A DNA stretch of 64,000 nt from Blastomussa wellsi. Its lineage: Eukaryota > Cnidaria > Anthozoa > Scleractinia > Plerogyridae. The DNA is taken from NCBI GenBank assembly GCA_947652115.1, contig OX393566.1, positions 22,332,112 through 22,396,111 of the forward strand, in the 5' to 3' direction. This document shows, piece by piece, positions 34,456 to 46,105 of the stretch. The position numbers and the translations under genes are program-made. The notes beneath the pieces are model-generated. The model was not told the origin of the DNA. It saw nothing but the letters and a program-made list of their open reading frames with translations, and made no database searches. Numbering within the stretch: the first letter of the stretch is position 1; each line of letters opens with the position of its first letter.

Positions 34456-35552
34456 TTAACCGCGGCGTCCGAAACGACGAACGCGACGCCGAACGCGTCT
34501 AATTGTGCGTCGGACGCGTCTAACTGTGCGTGGGACTCGGCGAATTGTACGACGAACTGTGCGACCAATACGTCGTGTCACACGCCCAACACCCCTTCCA
34601 ACACGTCTGAAAACACGCCCGATGCGAAAGGGGTCTGCAGACTTTTCCACTGCAGTACCATCATCTTCACTGGTTTCGTCTTCATTATAGTCAGCGGGTT
34701 CGTCTTCTCCTTCATCGCCGTCATCATCGTCAACGTCTTCTTCATCAAACTCGTCATCTTCCGGGTCCATGCGATAGTCACTGCAATTATGTTAGTAATA
34801 GGATTTTAGCATCCAACAAGAACAAGAACAAGATCAACTGAAAACAGCAAAAGAAGTGAAAAAAAAAGTGTTGAGGCACAGCCAGAATGAATCATGACTA
34901 AGAGGTAAAACGTTCACTGGCTTAAAAACGAGCTTTCGACCGCCAATGCTACAGTCTTCAAAGGCTAAAAAGACTATAGAGACCCTTGAAGACTGTAGTG
35001 TTGGAAGTCGAAAGCTCGTTTCTAAACACATTCTAACCCGGAGAAAAAAACCTGCGTCTTATAACAAAAAGGTGTTTGGTATATATTTGCCAACACAAAA
35101 CATGTTGTAAATAAATAAACATGTCCCAGCTTTGCTTGTAGGGACATGTCATTTCAAAACTCGCATTTCACGGAAGGGAATTCGCTGTGCTATATTTCGT
35201 TGGGCTAGTGTTAAAACTCGTAAAGAGATAAACTTATTACATTCAACCTAAAATGCTGATTTGTCAAAATGGCGGAGATCGTTTCAGGTGCACACGGGAA
35301 CCTCGCCTCAAGTGTATTGAATGTGATGTTGGATACAAATAAGACGTGCATCTAGTTAGCTTACTCGACGAGATGAGTTTTTTTTTTCTGCATAAACGCT
35401 GCCTTTCCCACATACCTTTCAAGATTCTCTGGTTCGAAGTCATCTGCAATGTCCTTCAGCTCACCGTTTTCAACCTCATCTTCATTGAATGGAAGTGCAA
35501 AACCAACAGATAGCACGAAGCCAGCGATGGCTAACAAGAAAAATGTCTTCAT
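34456..35552 (-). CDS. Arginine-rich secreted peptide precursor F (exons 35552-35416 and 34780-34456; 153 aa)
   Basis: Largest and most cationic member of the cluster. Exon 1 starts at 35552 (an upstream in-frame ATG at 35561 would add MLT and is less likely). It encodes MKTFFLLAIAGFVLSVGFA, then LPFNEDEVENGELKDI. The donor is GAAAG|GTATGT. The 635-base intron is phase 2 and ends AATTGCAG. Exon 2 gives a very acidic propart (about residues 47-90), KSADP (92-96), then a 57-residue tail with 27 Arg and no Lys or Cys. The tail shows a loose repeat of RR or R followed by V/I/T at 3-4 residue spacing, ending FGRRG. Such spacing could form a cationic amphipathic helix. A TATA-like TTTAAAA lies 53 bases upstream of the ATG. 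The secreted, probably antimicrobial role is inferred from architecture. Confidence 0.88.
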
Positions 35553-35598
35553 TGTAAGCAACTTGTTGCAACTGATGAAGTGTAGGGAAATGTGCTTC

Positions 35599-35605
35599 TT
35601 TTAAA
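35599..35605 (-). promoter_or_regulatory. TATA-like box of gene F
   Basis: TTTAAAA on the minus strand starts 53 bases before the ATG, close to the 55-base spacing of genes B, C and G. Confidence 0.5.
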
Positions 35606-37392
35606 CCTATCTGGTGATGATATTGGCAATTGGTCCTCCGCCCACCCTTAATATATATTATTTATACGAAAAAAAAAGACGTACTTCCGTCTGTTTACCG
35701 AATGAATGTAGCGCAATATGCAATATATTTGTAGTTATCACAGGTAGTGACGTAAGCTGCGTTCTGGGTACATGGACATATTGGAATTTAATTGATTATT
35801 ATTTTTAACTAGGCTTTTTTTTCAGACTATTGCAGCCGCATTATTTCCCACTATTTTTCTGTTTGTTTTATGTTAGGTAATTTATAGATTGACTATGTGC
35901 AGAGACCATGTGGATTTCATCCTATATTAAACGCGCTCGATATAAAATCGTTCTTTCGAAAACAGGCCAATTGAAAAGGTTTTATTAATTAAAAATAATT
36001 AACGTTACTTTCGTGTGAAGCATTTTAATTCAAACATCGTATCGAAACAATACTTAACTACTTGATTCTCTCTTTATCGTTTCTTTTTTTTTTTTTGGCA
36101 AACAAGGTATGTTTGAAACAGGTACTTGGATGTACTTGAGGTATATTAGTATTTGCTTGTTAATAAAGGAAGGAGCCCGTAGTAACGTAAAGACGTTTCG
36201 TTTACATTTTAGATGGCTCGATCAGAATATGTTTTTTAGTCATGTTACCTAAAATAAGGTGACTTGATTGGCGTTCCTTGTAAGGGCTTATTCTCTGCAG
36301 TTTACTGAGCTTTTATCGTGTGGAGGCGTTAGATGGAATTTTCCATTTATATCTACCAACTCAATATTTAATTTTTCTAAAAAGGAACGTATATTAGCTT
36401 ATTTCCTGTAATAAGTTAAATGACGATTGGGGTCAAAAAGCTATTTTGTTTATTTATTATATTGTTAATGTCGTCGAATTTTAGCAACTCTCTAATTAGT
36501 TCTTTGAGTGGTTGTAGCTCAACGCATGATATAATTAACAAGTTATGGGAGTGCGCAGTTCTCCACTTTGAGAAACAAAACAACGATAAAACTGCAGTAC
36601 AATATAATGTAGATATTTGTAGCAGATGGTAATGTAAGTAAAACTGAACAACTTGCACACACACGCACATAGGAAAAAAGACAAAATCTTTGGGCCGCAG
36701 GACGGACACAACGCTCAGTTTTAAAAGACATTTAAAAGAATTAATAAGCATATAACGATGTAAGGAAAACTATCTAGTTTGCTGACAGTCTTAAATTATA
36801 TATTTATAGTTTCTATCGGCATGCATTTTCTTAGGTTATTTATTAATATTGTCATGAATGCTACAAACTCTTTGTATTTCCCCTGCTCACGCAAAACTAC
36901 AGACGCAGAGAGATTAATATTTGCTGATAAAATTATTATTTATAACTAATCCGTGAGAACATTCCATGTTATGATGCAGCTCCTCTTAATTTTGTTGTAC
37001 AATGTCTTGTATGATTGTTTTCCTATACTGTTTTTTTTAATTTCTCCAATGCGAAGCTAAAAACCTGGACGACGTGATAATTATTTACACGCATGTAAAT
37101 GCACTTTATACCCTACATTCTAGTGGTTTCACGTACAGGTCTGCATGGAACAACAAATTAAAAAGATCATGTTATGAATAATTTGAAGGATAGGAAAATG
37201 GTTGGGAATTTTTAAACTTAGGGATGTATGAAAATATTTCTTGCAAGGATAAGCCAAAAAATAATGATAAAAAATGTAAATCAGAATATCACAAAGATAT
37301 CCCAAAGAAGACGAATATGAAACTGAGAGATGATCTTCGCAGTATGAAGTTACAATTTAAACAATTGGAATTAAGAAGCCTAAAAAAGGTGC

Positions 37393-37464
37393 TTCAGCGT
37401 GCTCGAGGTTCGAACGATGACCTCCTTGAATACCAGTGCGATGCTCTACGAACTGAGCTATGAA
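37393..37464 (-). repeat. tRNA-derived SINE head
   Basis: The reverse complement begins GCTTCATAGCTCAGTTCGTA (A box) and carries ATCGTTCGAACCTC (degraded B box). Its ends GCTTCA and TGAAGC can pair. The anticodon-arm region holds ACTGGTATTC, not a canonical loop. The frames at 37224-37463 (+) and 37357-37626 (-) run through it and are not genes. Confidence 0.6.
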
Positions 37465-37629
37465 GCGGCACATTATTGAGAGCGAGGTCAATTTTGAGTT
37501 CATATTTTTCTTGTGAGGTTTGAAATGATATTGAACTGCGGATGAAGATGGAAGTGGGATATGATCTTCGCGGTAAATTTTTCTAAGTATAAGGCAATTG
37601 CAACGAAGAATTAGCCTGAAAAACAAAAA

Positions 37630-40600
37630 TCAGGTATTCAACGGGATTATTAAAAAAATACATTATGCTAGCAGACAGAGAACGCCGGCTTAGACGAAGA
37701 ATTGATCGATCCTACACTTTTCCACATCTCGAGCTCGGAGTCTGACCAACCATTCTAAGTAATTGGACCTAAGGATAGGGGTAAAAGAGAGTTTTTTCTT
37801 TATACGGCAAATAGCCGTGCCGCACCATAGCCCATATACCTTGACCCAGATATTGAATATTAACCGCATGCCACTTCTAAACGTAAACCAGCGACCAATA
37901 CGAGAATAGTGACAATGGGATAAAGATAGGTCCTGCAAAGCACGATTCCTTCTTCATTTCTTTGCATGTCTTGCATTTTTTAACCTATTGCACAAGATTC
38001 ACGATGCTGGCAACAGCAACAAGGCAGTGGCAATGATCTTCATGTTCTGTTCTTTTATTGAAGAAGGCGATCACAGTTCAAGGTTGTTTTTATTGTATTC
38101 CATTACGTAATAAAGATTTGTTTCAACTGGAGGAGAATAATATTGTGTCTTGCATCAGTCCCATGAAAAAAAAAACAATGCTTTTGGACCACGTGCACTC
38201 GCACGAAATACAAAATATGCGGTTATATGTGGTTAACTTACATAACACAGATAACAAGCCCAACTAACGTGATACAAAATGTATGCATATCCTCTGTGTC
38301 ATCATATGGAAATCTTCGCCTTTATATTCCAACAAAGTTAGTCTATTTTCATTTAATTATAAATTAACTTGTGTGATTCGATCACCAGACTTAGACAAAT
38401 TAAACTTCTTAACGGTATCTTTGTAAGGGCTCAGACACGTTTAAAGCTCAGTCAAATACTCACATGATCCGGCCTGGTTCTAAAGGCTTTCAACACTGCA
38501 AAGAGCGTATACGATCAAACGTTGATCTACGCTGGATCAAAATAGATACGGTGACAAGATAAAAAAAAAGTTTATATATAAAATAATAAGAACTTCCTAA
38601 AAGGCCTGCAAGACAACGTGTAAAGAGGCGCAAATACAAATTTCGGCTGCCTTGGCTGACCTTCTCGTGCATTTCCGAACACTAAGTATCGCTCATTTCA
38701 TTTTCTTTAGAACACACGTTATGCCATTTAAGGCTGGAATACTGTTATATTGTGTGAAGAACTGTGCGAGGCACAGGTTGGAAAATTAGATTGATAGTTG
38801 CTTGAAAGAAATTTTAGGGTAAAATGAATTCCACTAGTTGATATATTCATGCCATGCAAATGCTATTTAGTGGTCGCTAGGTCGTTCTCTTCAGTTGTAG
38901 TTATGGAGTGGGAGAGCAATCTAGTGATGCAATATATAGTCACTGATAAACTTACCGCGTGGGTTCACATTAGTTGTGGGGATTTCGTGAAAAACCTTTG
39001 AAAGCTATGGAGATCGTGACGTATTCTCGGCATCCATATCTCACTAGATTCGCGCTAATTTAATTCCATTTTCTCACCAAATAAAACCTATTTCTATGGC
39101 TGTGATAGATACAGAGAAGGAATTTCTTCCTGTAGATTTTTCTAGGCCATTATCTAAGCATTTCCCATAGGATCTTATCCTTCACAGCGATCGATCTTTG
39201 ATCAAGGGCTTTGCACACTTGGGTCCGTTTGAGGTATATTATTTGCTTGTGAATAAAGACAATAGCAGGCAGAGCCTATGCATTATTTAGCACGATAAGA
39301 AGATCATTTTTGTGTGTCGTTTGTAATGAACGTAGCGCGAGTATTGAATTGTTTTTGTCGTTATTGTTTAGAAATGTTAACTAAAATAAGGTCACTATTT
39401 GAGCTCTATGTAAGGGCATAATATTCTCTGCAGTTTACGTAGCTCTTATCATGTGAGGTCGCAAGCTGACGCTTACAATTTATATATAGTACAACTCAGT
39501 ATCTAATGCGCCACTCTATTAAAACGAGTTAAACCCTCCGGTATGGCTCCAATACTAGAGAGTCACACATCCCGCGTTAAAAAAGCTTAAAATAAATTAA
39601 ACCTATCTTCGAAGACAAAACGACGCCTAGATGAGTACGTAATGCATACAACATTACTTAAGGGCTAATCTTCTAGCGTCAATTTTCCATAGATCATAGA
39701 AGTAGCACCAAAAAACTTATCTTTCAGTTTATTCATTTGTTAATTGTCTTACAGCTATCAACAATAAAAAAAAAACGTATCACATAAAGCCAAATTTACC
39801 TTTCTAGGTTGTTGACTATTTTCAATAATATTATTAGGTTTTCGATTGGCATTTTATATTATCGCTTATATAACGTATGCTGCTTATAAACTCCTCGCAT
39901 TTCGACCGCAATTAGTATTCAAATCTCTTGTAAAGTGAATACTAAACAACAAAATTAGAATCCCATATGGTGAATTTCACAACTAGGCTGGAAGGGCTGA
40001 AAAACTGTATGTAACCGTATTCAAATTTCAACAGGGCAGAATTTCGTAATGTCAAATTTAAAGTCTACCGGTACATATTGAGAAAAATAGGCCATTTTCA
40101 GCCTTAGCATCATGAAACAAGAAGAAGTTTGAGTAGATTTCCAATTCGAGGAGAATAAGCCAAAATCATTAAACAATTCTGTCATAATTACTTCCAACAA
40201 GGAAAATAAAACGTGACGGTAGGTAGATTACGCCGATTAGTATAGGCATTGAGTTTATGCAATGTACCCAGCCAACATTTTTCACGATTTCATTTACCTC
40301 ATAGTTCGATCTCAGAGGAAGTGACACAAGGAAGGAGGTGTATGTGTTTGCTGCTTTTTTTCTTTTCTTTTCTCATAATAGACAACTGGAGATAGCGATG
40401 AAAGTAAAAGTTTTGACGTAAACTTCGTATCGCCGTCACCCCAAAGCATACTGTTGCACTTCAGCACGGGCATGCAAATTGGGTTATATAGGGTCAAGGC
40501 TAGTGTTGAGGTTATAGGGTTAGGGTTATTATTGTTAAATGTGTTATAGTATATAACGCTGACAATAATTATTATTGCCAAATTGAAAATACGATCGATC

Positions 40601-42210
40601 AAGCCATGATGCAGATCAAGGCGATTAACCACGAACCAAAAAACAGCCATACATCACGTAGAAAAGTCTTCTTATGAAAATAATGCGACTGTGTTATGCA
40701 TCCCAGGAACAGGTGTACACCAATATTTCACTACGGTTGAAAACCAATAACTTGGATCACAAAATCAGTGCAGCCTTTTACAGTGGCAATCATCAACGTT
40801 TCTTACATTTAATATTTAATAATACACAAAATTCACAAAAGGATACGATAATAACAAGGCAGTGACAATGATCACCATGTTCTGTTTATTCAATGGAAGA
40901 ACATAAATTCTTTTACCAGCAAAGTTAATTCATTTGCCTTAAAATTACAACTTGTGTGACCCGCCAGTTTAGAGAGACTTTTCACCATGCAAGAAATTTC
41001 TGAAGAGCATAAAGGCGTTCTCTTGTTTAAAAATCAGATTGACTGGATTGAAAGGTCAGATTAGAATACAAATATTTTGATATCATTTGCGAACACTTTG
41101 CATCGTCCAATGTTTTCTAGAACGCAAATCTCAGCGACACTTTAATTAACGTTGTTGTCGCTTTAGGTGTTGTTACAATATTAAACGTGGAAATAGGGAA
41201 TATTTCTCAGGAAATAGGATTTTTATGTCCCTTTCTCTGCTTGTGTATTGCTTGATTTAGAGTGGGCCTGGGCCTCACGGGGGGAATATTAGTATTGCAG
41301 TAGACCCCCCTGTAAGGGTTTCGTGTTGATCATATGACTTCTCAAGCCATGTGCTCAACAATCCGTCCCGGTTAGTCTGCGGTGCAAGACTTGTTTTAGC
41401 ACTCCCTCCTCCTCCCCTGGTCCTAGCCACGATTTTCCTTTCTAGTATGTTTTAGTGTATGCGTTTTTAGTGCCCACACCTTTACTGGGCCAAACTTCTT
41501 ATGAAAGATTGTTAAGGAAATTTGATGTTTGAATAAAAGCGGCTATGGGCCTTTGCCCATAGCCATATTAGCCCAATCATTTGATGTGTTTTATAGTTGC
41601 CCAGTAAACAGAGCTCAGGCAAAGCAGCACTGGGGTGTGTCCCTTCGGTGTGGAGGAAAAGGGGCATAAAATGATATTATATTGTGTACAGAACTGAGTG
41701 ATGCGTTGGTTGGAAAATGAGAGGGATAGTTGCAGGAATGGCATTTAGGGCCTAAAATAGAGAATTTCTCTTGATTAATACATACACTACTATTTACCTG
41801 GGATGGATAGATCGTCCTCTCCAGTTGTTGCGGGAAAACGCAATCGAGTGTCTGAAATATAGAGTGTTACAAATGGTACATTTAGAAGTAAATGCGTGTT
41901 AAGGTCTGCAGCGCAATGTATAAACTGTTTTCCAAACGTTTTTCAATCTTGGAATCCAAGCTGTTTTCAAACCGTGTTAGTGTGTTCAAAATGTGTGCCT
42001 TAATATTAAAACTGCAGGAATGTGGGTACGTTGCAGTTCCTCGTTATCTCCTACTTGTCTCCTAATTCAGCTATGAAACTTTTTTTCTTACTAGATAACA
42101 TCTTGCTCCAAAATTAAAATACACACAATACATGCCTGCCTTAGCTACAATATCAATAACCAGCATTAAGTGCTTTAAATGTAAACCAAAGATCATCAAT
42201 ATCATCCAGA
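37630..42210. other. Gene-poor spacer with internal duplications
   Basis: Three relations are visible. 39230-39870 matches the upstream region of gene F (36137-36850). 38700-38940 matches 41665-41855. Short minus-strand starts at 38025-38035 and 40876-40880 share ACTGCCTTGTT and encode similar hydrophobic openings (MKIIATALLL and MVIIVTALLL). Both frames stop within 21 codons, so I treat them as relics. A candidate minus exon at 41799-41852 has good splice ends (TATTTCAG ... CCAG|GTAAAT), but its duplicate at 38.9 kb has lost them. A TAGGGTTAGGGTTA pair near 40515 is too short to be telomeric. Confidence 0.45.
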
Positions 42211-42278
42211 AAGTAAGTTTAAAATAAAATTAGCTGCTTCAGCCACGCATTTCCTCAGCTGCAGATGAAACGACAACA

Positions 42279-43126
42279 ATGAAGACGCTTCTCTTGTTAG
42301 CCTTGGTTAGCTTTGTGCTAAATGTGGTCCTTGCAGTCTCGTTCAACGACGATGGTCTGGGAGTGCAAAATGATGATCATGAGGACAATGCAGAAGACTT
42401 TGCAAAAGAAAACCCAGAAAGGTATCTTCCTTACGAAATAGCACTAAAAAGACAATAAACTAAAGTAACCAATGATTTAAAAAATAGTAGCTGTTTCGGC
42501 AAACTGCATTTGGGCCGCATTTCCTTTTACTTTTTTCTTTCTTCCAGTCCCGAATTTAGTGGGATAGGAGACGAGCATCTATTATCATGATAAAATTTAT
42601 AATAAATAAAATAACTTGTCCTTCAATGAGTTAATCAAGCCCGCCAAGGACGTAACGCGAATTCGTGGTTCTGACGCATAACCTAGGAAATTGAGATACA
42701 ATAAAAAACAAATAGAAAAATAAAATTCAATGCTTCATGGCACTTAACAATGTGGATAATGGAAAATAGCACACAACAAAAGAGCAAACAGCACACAAAA
42801 AAAGAAGGTGATGGCTTCATTCATGCTGATTATCAAAATGTGCTTGCAGTGAACATGATGACCTTGAAAATGAAGACGAGGAGTTTGATGAAGACGACTT
42901 TGACAATGCTCAAGGGAATGATGTTGCTAAGTATGATGACGTGGGTGAAGATGAAAACCATGACGAAGATTATATCAACGCAGTAGATGAGTTGTCAGAC
43001 CCGCAATTTCGTCGAGGAATACGACGTAGATTCCGGACCAGACGCTTTAGACGCTTCAGACGTCGATTTCGACCTCGATTTCGATTTCGAGGTCGTCGGA
43101 GAGGACGACGTCGTCCACGCGGTTAG
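42279..43126 (+). CDS. Arginine-rich secreted peptide precursor H (exons 42279-42421 and 42850-43126; 139 aa)
   Basis: Exon 1 starts at 42279 and encodes the signal peptide MKTLLLLALVSFVLNVVLA, then VSFNDDGLG and more acidic sequence to CCAGAAAG|GTATCT. The 428-base intron is phase 2 and ends TGCTTGCAG. Exon 2 encodes an acidic propart (about residues 49-95), LSDP (96-99), then the 39-residue tail 101-139 with 24 Arg. Seven Phe of the tail each flank arginines; there is no Lys or Cys, and the end is RRRPRG. This tail is the richest in Arg by fraction and differs clearly in sequence from B/C and F, while the frame around it is shared. An AT-rich TATA-like TTTAAAATAAAA lies about 55-60 bases before the ATG. 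It is the rightmost member of the cluster. Confidence 0.88.
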
Positions 43127-43129
43127 CCT

Positions 43130-44380
43130 TCAGAAATGGCTAATGATGTACAAAGTGGTTAGCTGGAATCATTTGAACATCAGTGAACGCAGAAATAATA
43201 TTTTTTCTTTGTCTGACTGGACTTCGATATAGAGATAATACAGATATAGAGCTGGATTTCACTTTAATTTTAATACTTTACGATTAATTTAGTTATGATT
43301 ATATTTTAGTTTGGGTCTCCATACTAACCTTACATTTTGACAGTTGAAAACAGTGCCGTACTATGTCTTCGTCACTTTAGTTACATACCAATTTGTTTGG
43401 TACGTTTGGTAAGATTATGCTGTGACCTGTTCTACTTCGTGTCATTATTTATTTCATTCTACAACATTCTACCTGAAATATTATTAACCAAAGGCTTAGG
43501 GCGGGTTTTTATTTACATTTCTGGAATAAGAATGGTTGGTACAGAATGCTCGGAATAATTCGGATCGCCTGCATTAAAAAAGAACGGCTGTCAATATGCG
43601 CGGAAAAATGAATTGGCTATAATAAAAAATAAGGTGCGAGGCTCTTTATAACGAGTTGTTCGCATTCTCTGGGGGGACATCCGAGTAATTAATTATTGTT
43701 TTTTTATGGTAATTCGCTAGTATTGTGTTATTGTGTAACCACTCAGATACATTGCGTTATACACAATGCAAATTACCTTTCCTCGTTTACATGAAATTCA
43801 ATAACACTCCTGACAGATGTGAAAAGTTACAGAAGCTTCACAAGGAGATAAAAATGACTAAATTCCTTGAAATGAAAAAGGATTATATTACTACTAGACA
43901 ATACATGCTAATTGCATATTTGGAGAACAGCAGGATTTTATAAGAGTCAATGATTATATCATCTTTACAGGGAGTTAACAATGACTAAATTCAGGGAAAT
44001 AAAAAAAGATTTTTTGTCTTGAAGAAGAATAGAAGCTGCTTACAATAACAAAAAAAAGTAGTTTTGGATAGCTGCTACACTACCCTGGGCTAATTTATCC
44101 TATTTGTACCACTACTAGACATTACATGCTAATTGAATTGTTGGTGTACCAAAACACCAATGTAAGGGGACGACTGAAATCGCCTATGTAATGCAGAGAG
44201 AACAATAGGATTTTATGAGGGTCTCAGCGGCCTCACCTGCCTGCATTATACCCAATAATGCTGCGAATCTCAGTAATTATCTATTAAATATTAGTTTATA
44301 GCCTTCATGGGCTTTATGGCATTATATACATAGTTTCTGCCATTATTATTTTTTTTCTAAAAATAAAATATTTAGGCCTA
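43130..44380. other. Gene-free 3' flank of gene H
   Basis: No coding exon seen. AATAAA occurs near 43622, about 0.5 kb after the stop, and may be the gene H polyA signal. GACTAAATTC appears in two neighbouring similar blocks (43855 and 43983), a short local duplication. Confidence 0.45.
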
Positions 44381-44387
44381 GGGCCAA

Positions 44388-44490
44388 CGTTCCGACGAAG
44401 GGCTAACGCTAGAAACGTCAGCTCTTGAATCTCTTTACGGTGGCCAATTGACATTATCAACCCAGTTGATAAAACCAAATTATATGTTTA
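44388..44490. repeat. Dispersed repeat, inverted copy
   Basis: Reverse complement of the block at 3556-3730 and 61346-61510, sharing CGAAGGGCTAACGCT and ATCAACCCAGTTGATAAAAC. Confidence 0.7.
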
Positions 44491-44539
44491 CTATAAGCAA
44501 CAGTCTTGAATCTGGGTATGGCAAAATCAGAATAGATTA

Positions 44540-45292
44540 TATTGAGAATTGGTAACTATGAATAAGTCCGCAATGTAATGAGGCGCCAGATCATTTTTGA
44601 CTTTATACATTATGATTGCAATGGCTTGCAGTCGTCGCGTGTGAAGTGTTCGTAGTTTCGCTCTTTGCAGGAGTTCCTCATGCGTCGATTTGTTGTCACA
44701 ATAAACAGCGCGTAGTGCTCGTTCTTGAATTCGTTCTAGTTTTCTAGCGTCAGAAGAGCGACCAAAATGCCAGACAGTCTAACAGTATGTGAGATGAGGT
44801 AGAATGGCAAATTTGACAATGTGTAATTTAGCAGATGTCGGAATGTGATTAGGTAATCTCAGAAGAACACTGTCCAAGTACCGCCGCTGAGCATCACTAA
44901 ATCGTGTTGCCTTTTTACTGGATGTAAGAGCCCACCCCTGCGGAAGAGCCTCCGTTGCTGTGGGGTGTTGATATGACACATTTTTGACAGATGGAAGGGC
45001 GCTTGCCTCACAGAGTAGTTTGTCGTGGTACAGCACCTTAGCCTTGTCCATAAGACTCTCCTTAACACTCGCACTTTCCATAGGACAAGTGTTTTTCCAA
45101 AGAAGAGTGACGCTGACAACCCTCGTTTGGACAGAAAAATAAAGCGTTCGAGTCTTGGTTCTGTTCCACCTCGTCAGAGAGCTGTTCGACCTCCTCCTGC
45201 GACTTAGGTTTCTTCCCATCGACCGCCCCAGATAGCTCGAAGACTGAGTCCCCCAGTCCCTGGGCGGAAGGGCGTAATCTGGAGCTAAACAA
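44540..45292 (-). pseudogene. Chimeric relic: zinc-finger-type transposon-associated protein fused to LINE 3' end
   Basis: From the right on the minus strand, one frame holds FCPNEGCQRHSSLEKHL, a C2H2-finger start. A second frame, after a shift, continues KESLMDKAKVLYHDKL ... QGWALTSSKKATRFSDAQ. I recall this protein type as repeated in coral genomes; its function is unknown to me. Near 44860 the frame passes without a break into LINE reverse-transcriptase C-terminus sequence (IPTSAKLHIVKFAILPHLTYC). One in-frame TAG follows, then RKLERIQERALRAVYCD and similar. The TAG and the frameshift make it non-functional. Confidence 0.65.
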
Positions 45293-45308
45293 TCATGTAG
45301 GAACTTTA

Positions 45309-46045
45309 TTAAAGTGCCTATGAAATGAAAAAACGAGCTATTGAAAAATAAGCTAATTTGAAAGGCCTTTAAAAATAAAGAAGAATGCGATATCTCTTCT
45401 CATCCCAGAGATATTCAAGATTTTTGAATTATGCAAATTAGGGACTGATGATGTCATAAGGTGTGATCGTATGGGGGTCAGAACACAAAATATAGCATAT
45501 CTTTGCAAGTAATGATGGTGTTGCTATGGCAACACATCCGGTTCCAGATCTCTAATATACAGGAATGATTATTCCTGTATTTGATGTTGAGAAAACATCG
45601 TCCACTTCCCAAAGGTTAATTAAGAGAACTAGTGCAATATGGGCATTGTGCACGCTTTAGATGGGATCAATTATTTGCCCTATACAGTCACAAACGAGCA
45701 ATATTTGATTTAAAGAGGAAACAGACTGGAACCAAGATTGTTATCATTACAACATCAAAATATGTATCGAGAGGTGTATTTCTTGGTGCAATGTGCTATC
45801 AAAGTTCTAATTACATTGCATAATTATTTTTTCAGAGATATGCGATATTTTGTGTTTTTAAACCCACACTATCACACCTTATTACATCATCAGTACCTAA
45901 TTTGCATAGTACAAAAATCTTGAATATCTCTGGAACGAGAGGAGATATCACAAAAAGGAGAATGCTATTTTTCGTCATTTTTTAAGGCCTTTCAAATAAG
46001 CTTATTTTTCAATAGCTCATTTTTTTCATTTCATAGGCACTTTAA
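45309..46045. mobile_element. piggyBac-like non-autonomous element with ~200-bp inverted ends and TTAA flanks
   Basis: The left end is TTAAAGTGCCTATGAAATGA (from 45309) and the right end is its inverse (TCATTTCATAGGCACTTTAA, to 46045). Homology between the arms continues inward for about 200 bases, including the AAGGCCTTT and GATATTCAAGAT blocks. A TTAA at each outer boundary is the target site of piggyBac transposons. The interior (45530-45830) encodes no transposase that I can see. Confidence 0.8.
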
Positions 46046-46105
46046 GGACAGGATAAAAGCATTTAAGTTTTGTTTTAAACATTAGGTTGTTTCTCAAAAA
46101 GAAAT

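Larger units (their letters stand above)
33180..36860. repeat. Segmental duplication, half S2 (homologous to 27600-32350), carrying gene F
   Basis: Shares the collinear blocks listed for S1 and keeps the intact peptide gene. It lacks the three insertions, so it serves as the empty-site reference. A third, partial copy of the distal part lies at 39230-39870. Confidence 0.8.

Noticed and set aside
40493..40535. Telomere-like repeat
   Set aside because: Only two TAGGGT-type units in a row; ordinary AT-rich sequence around it.
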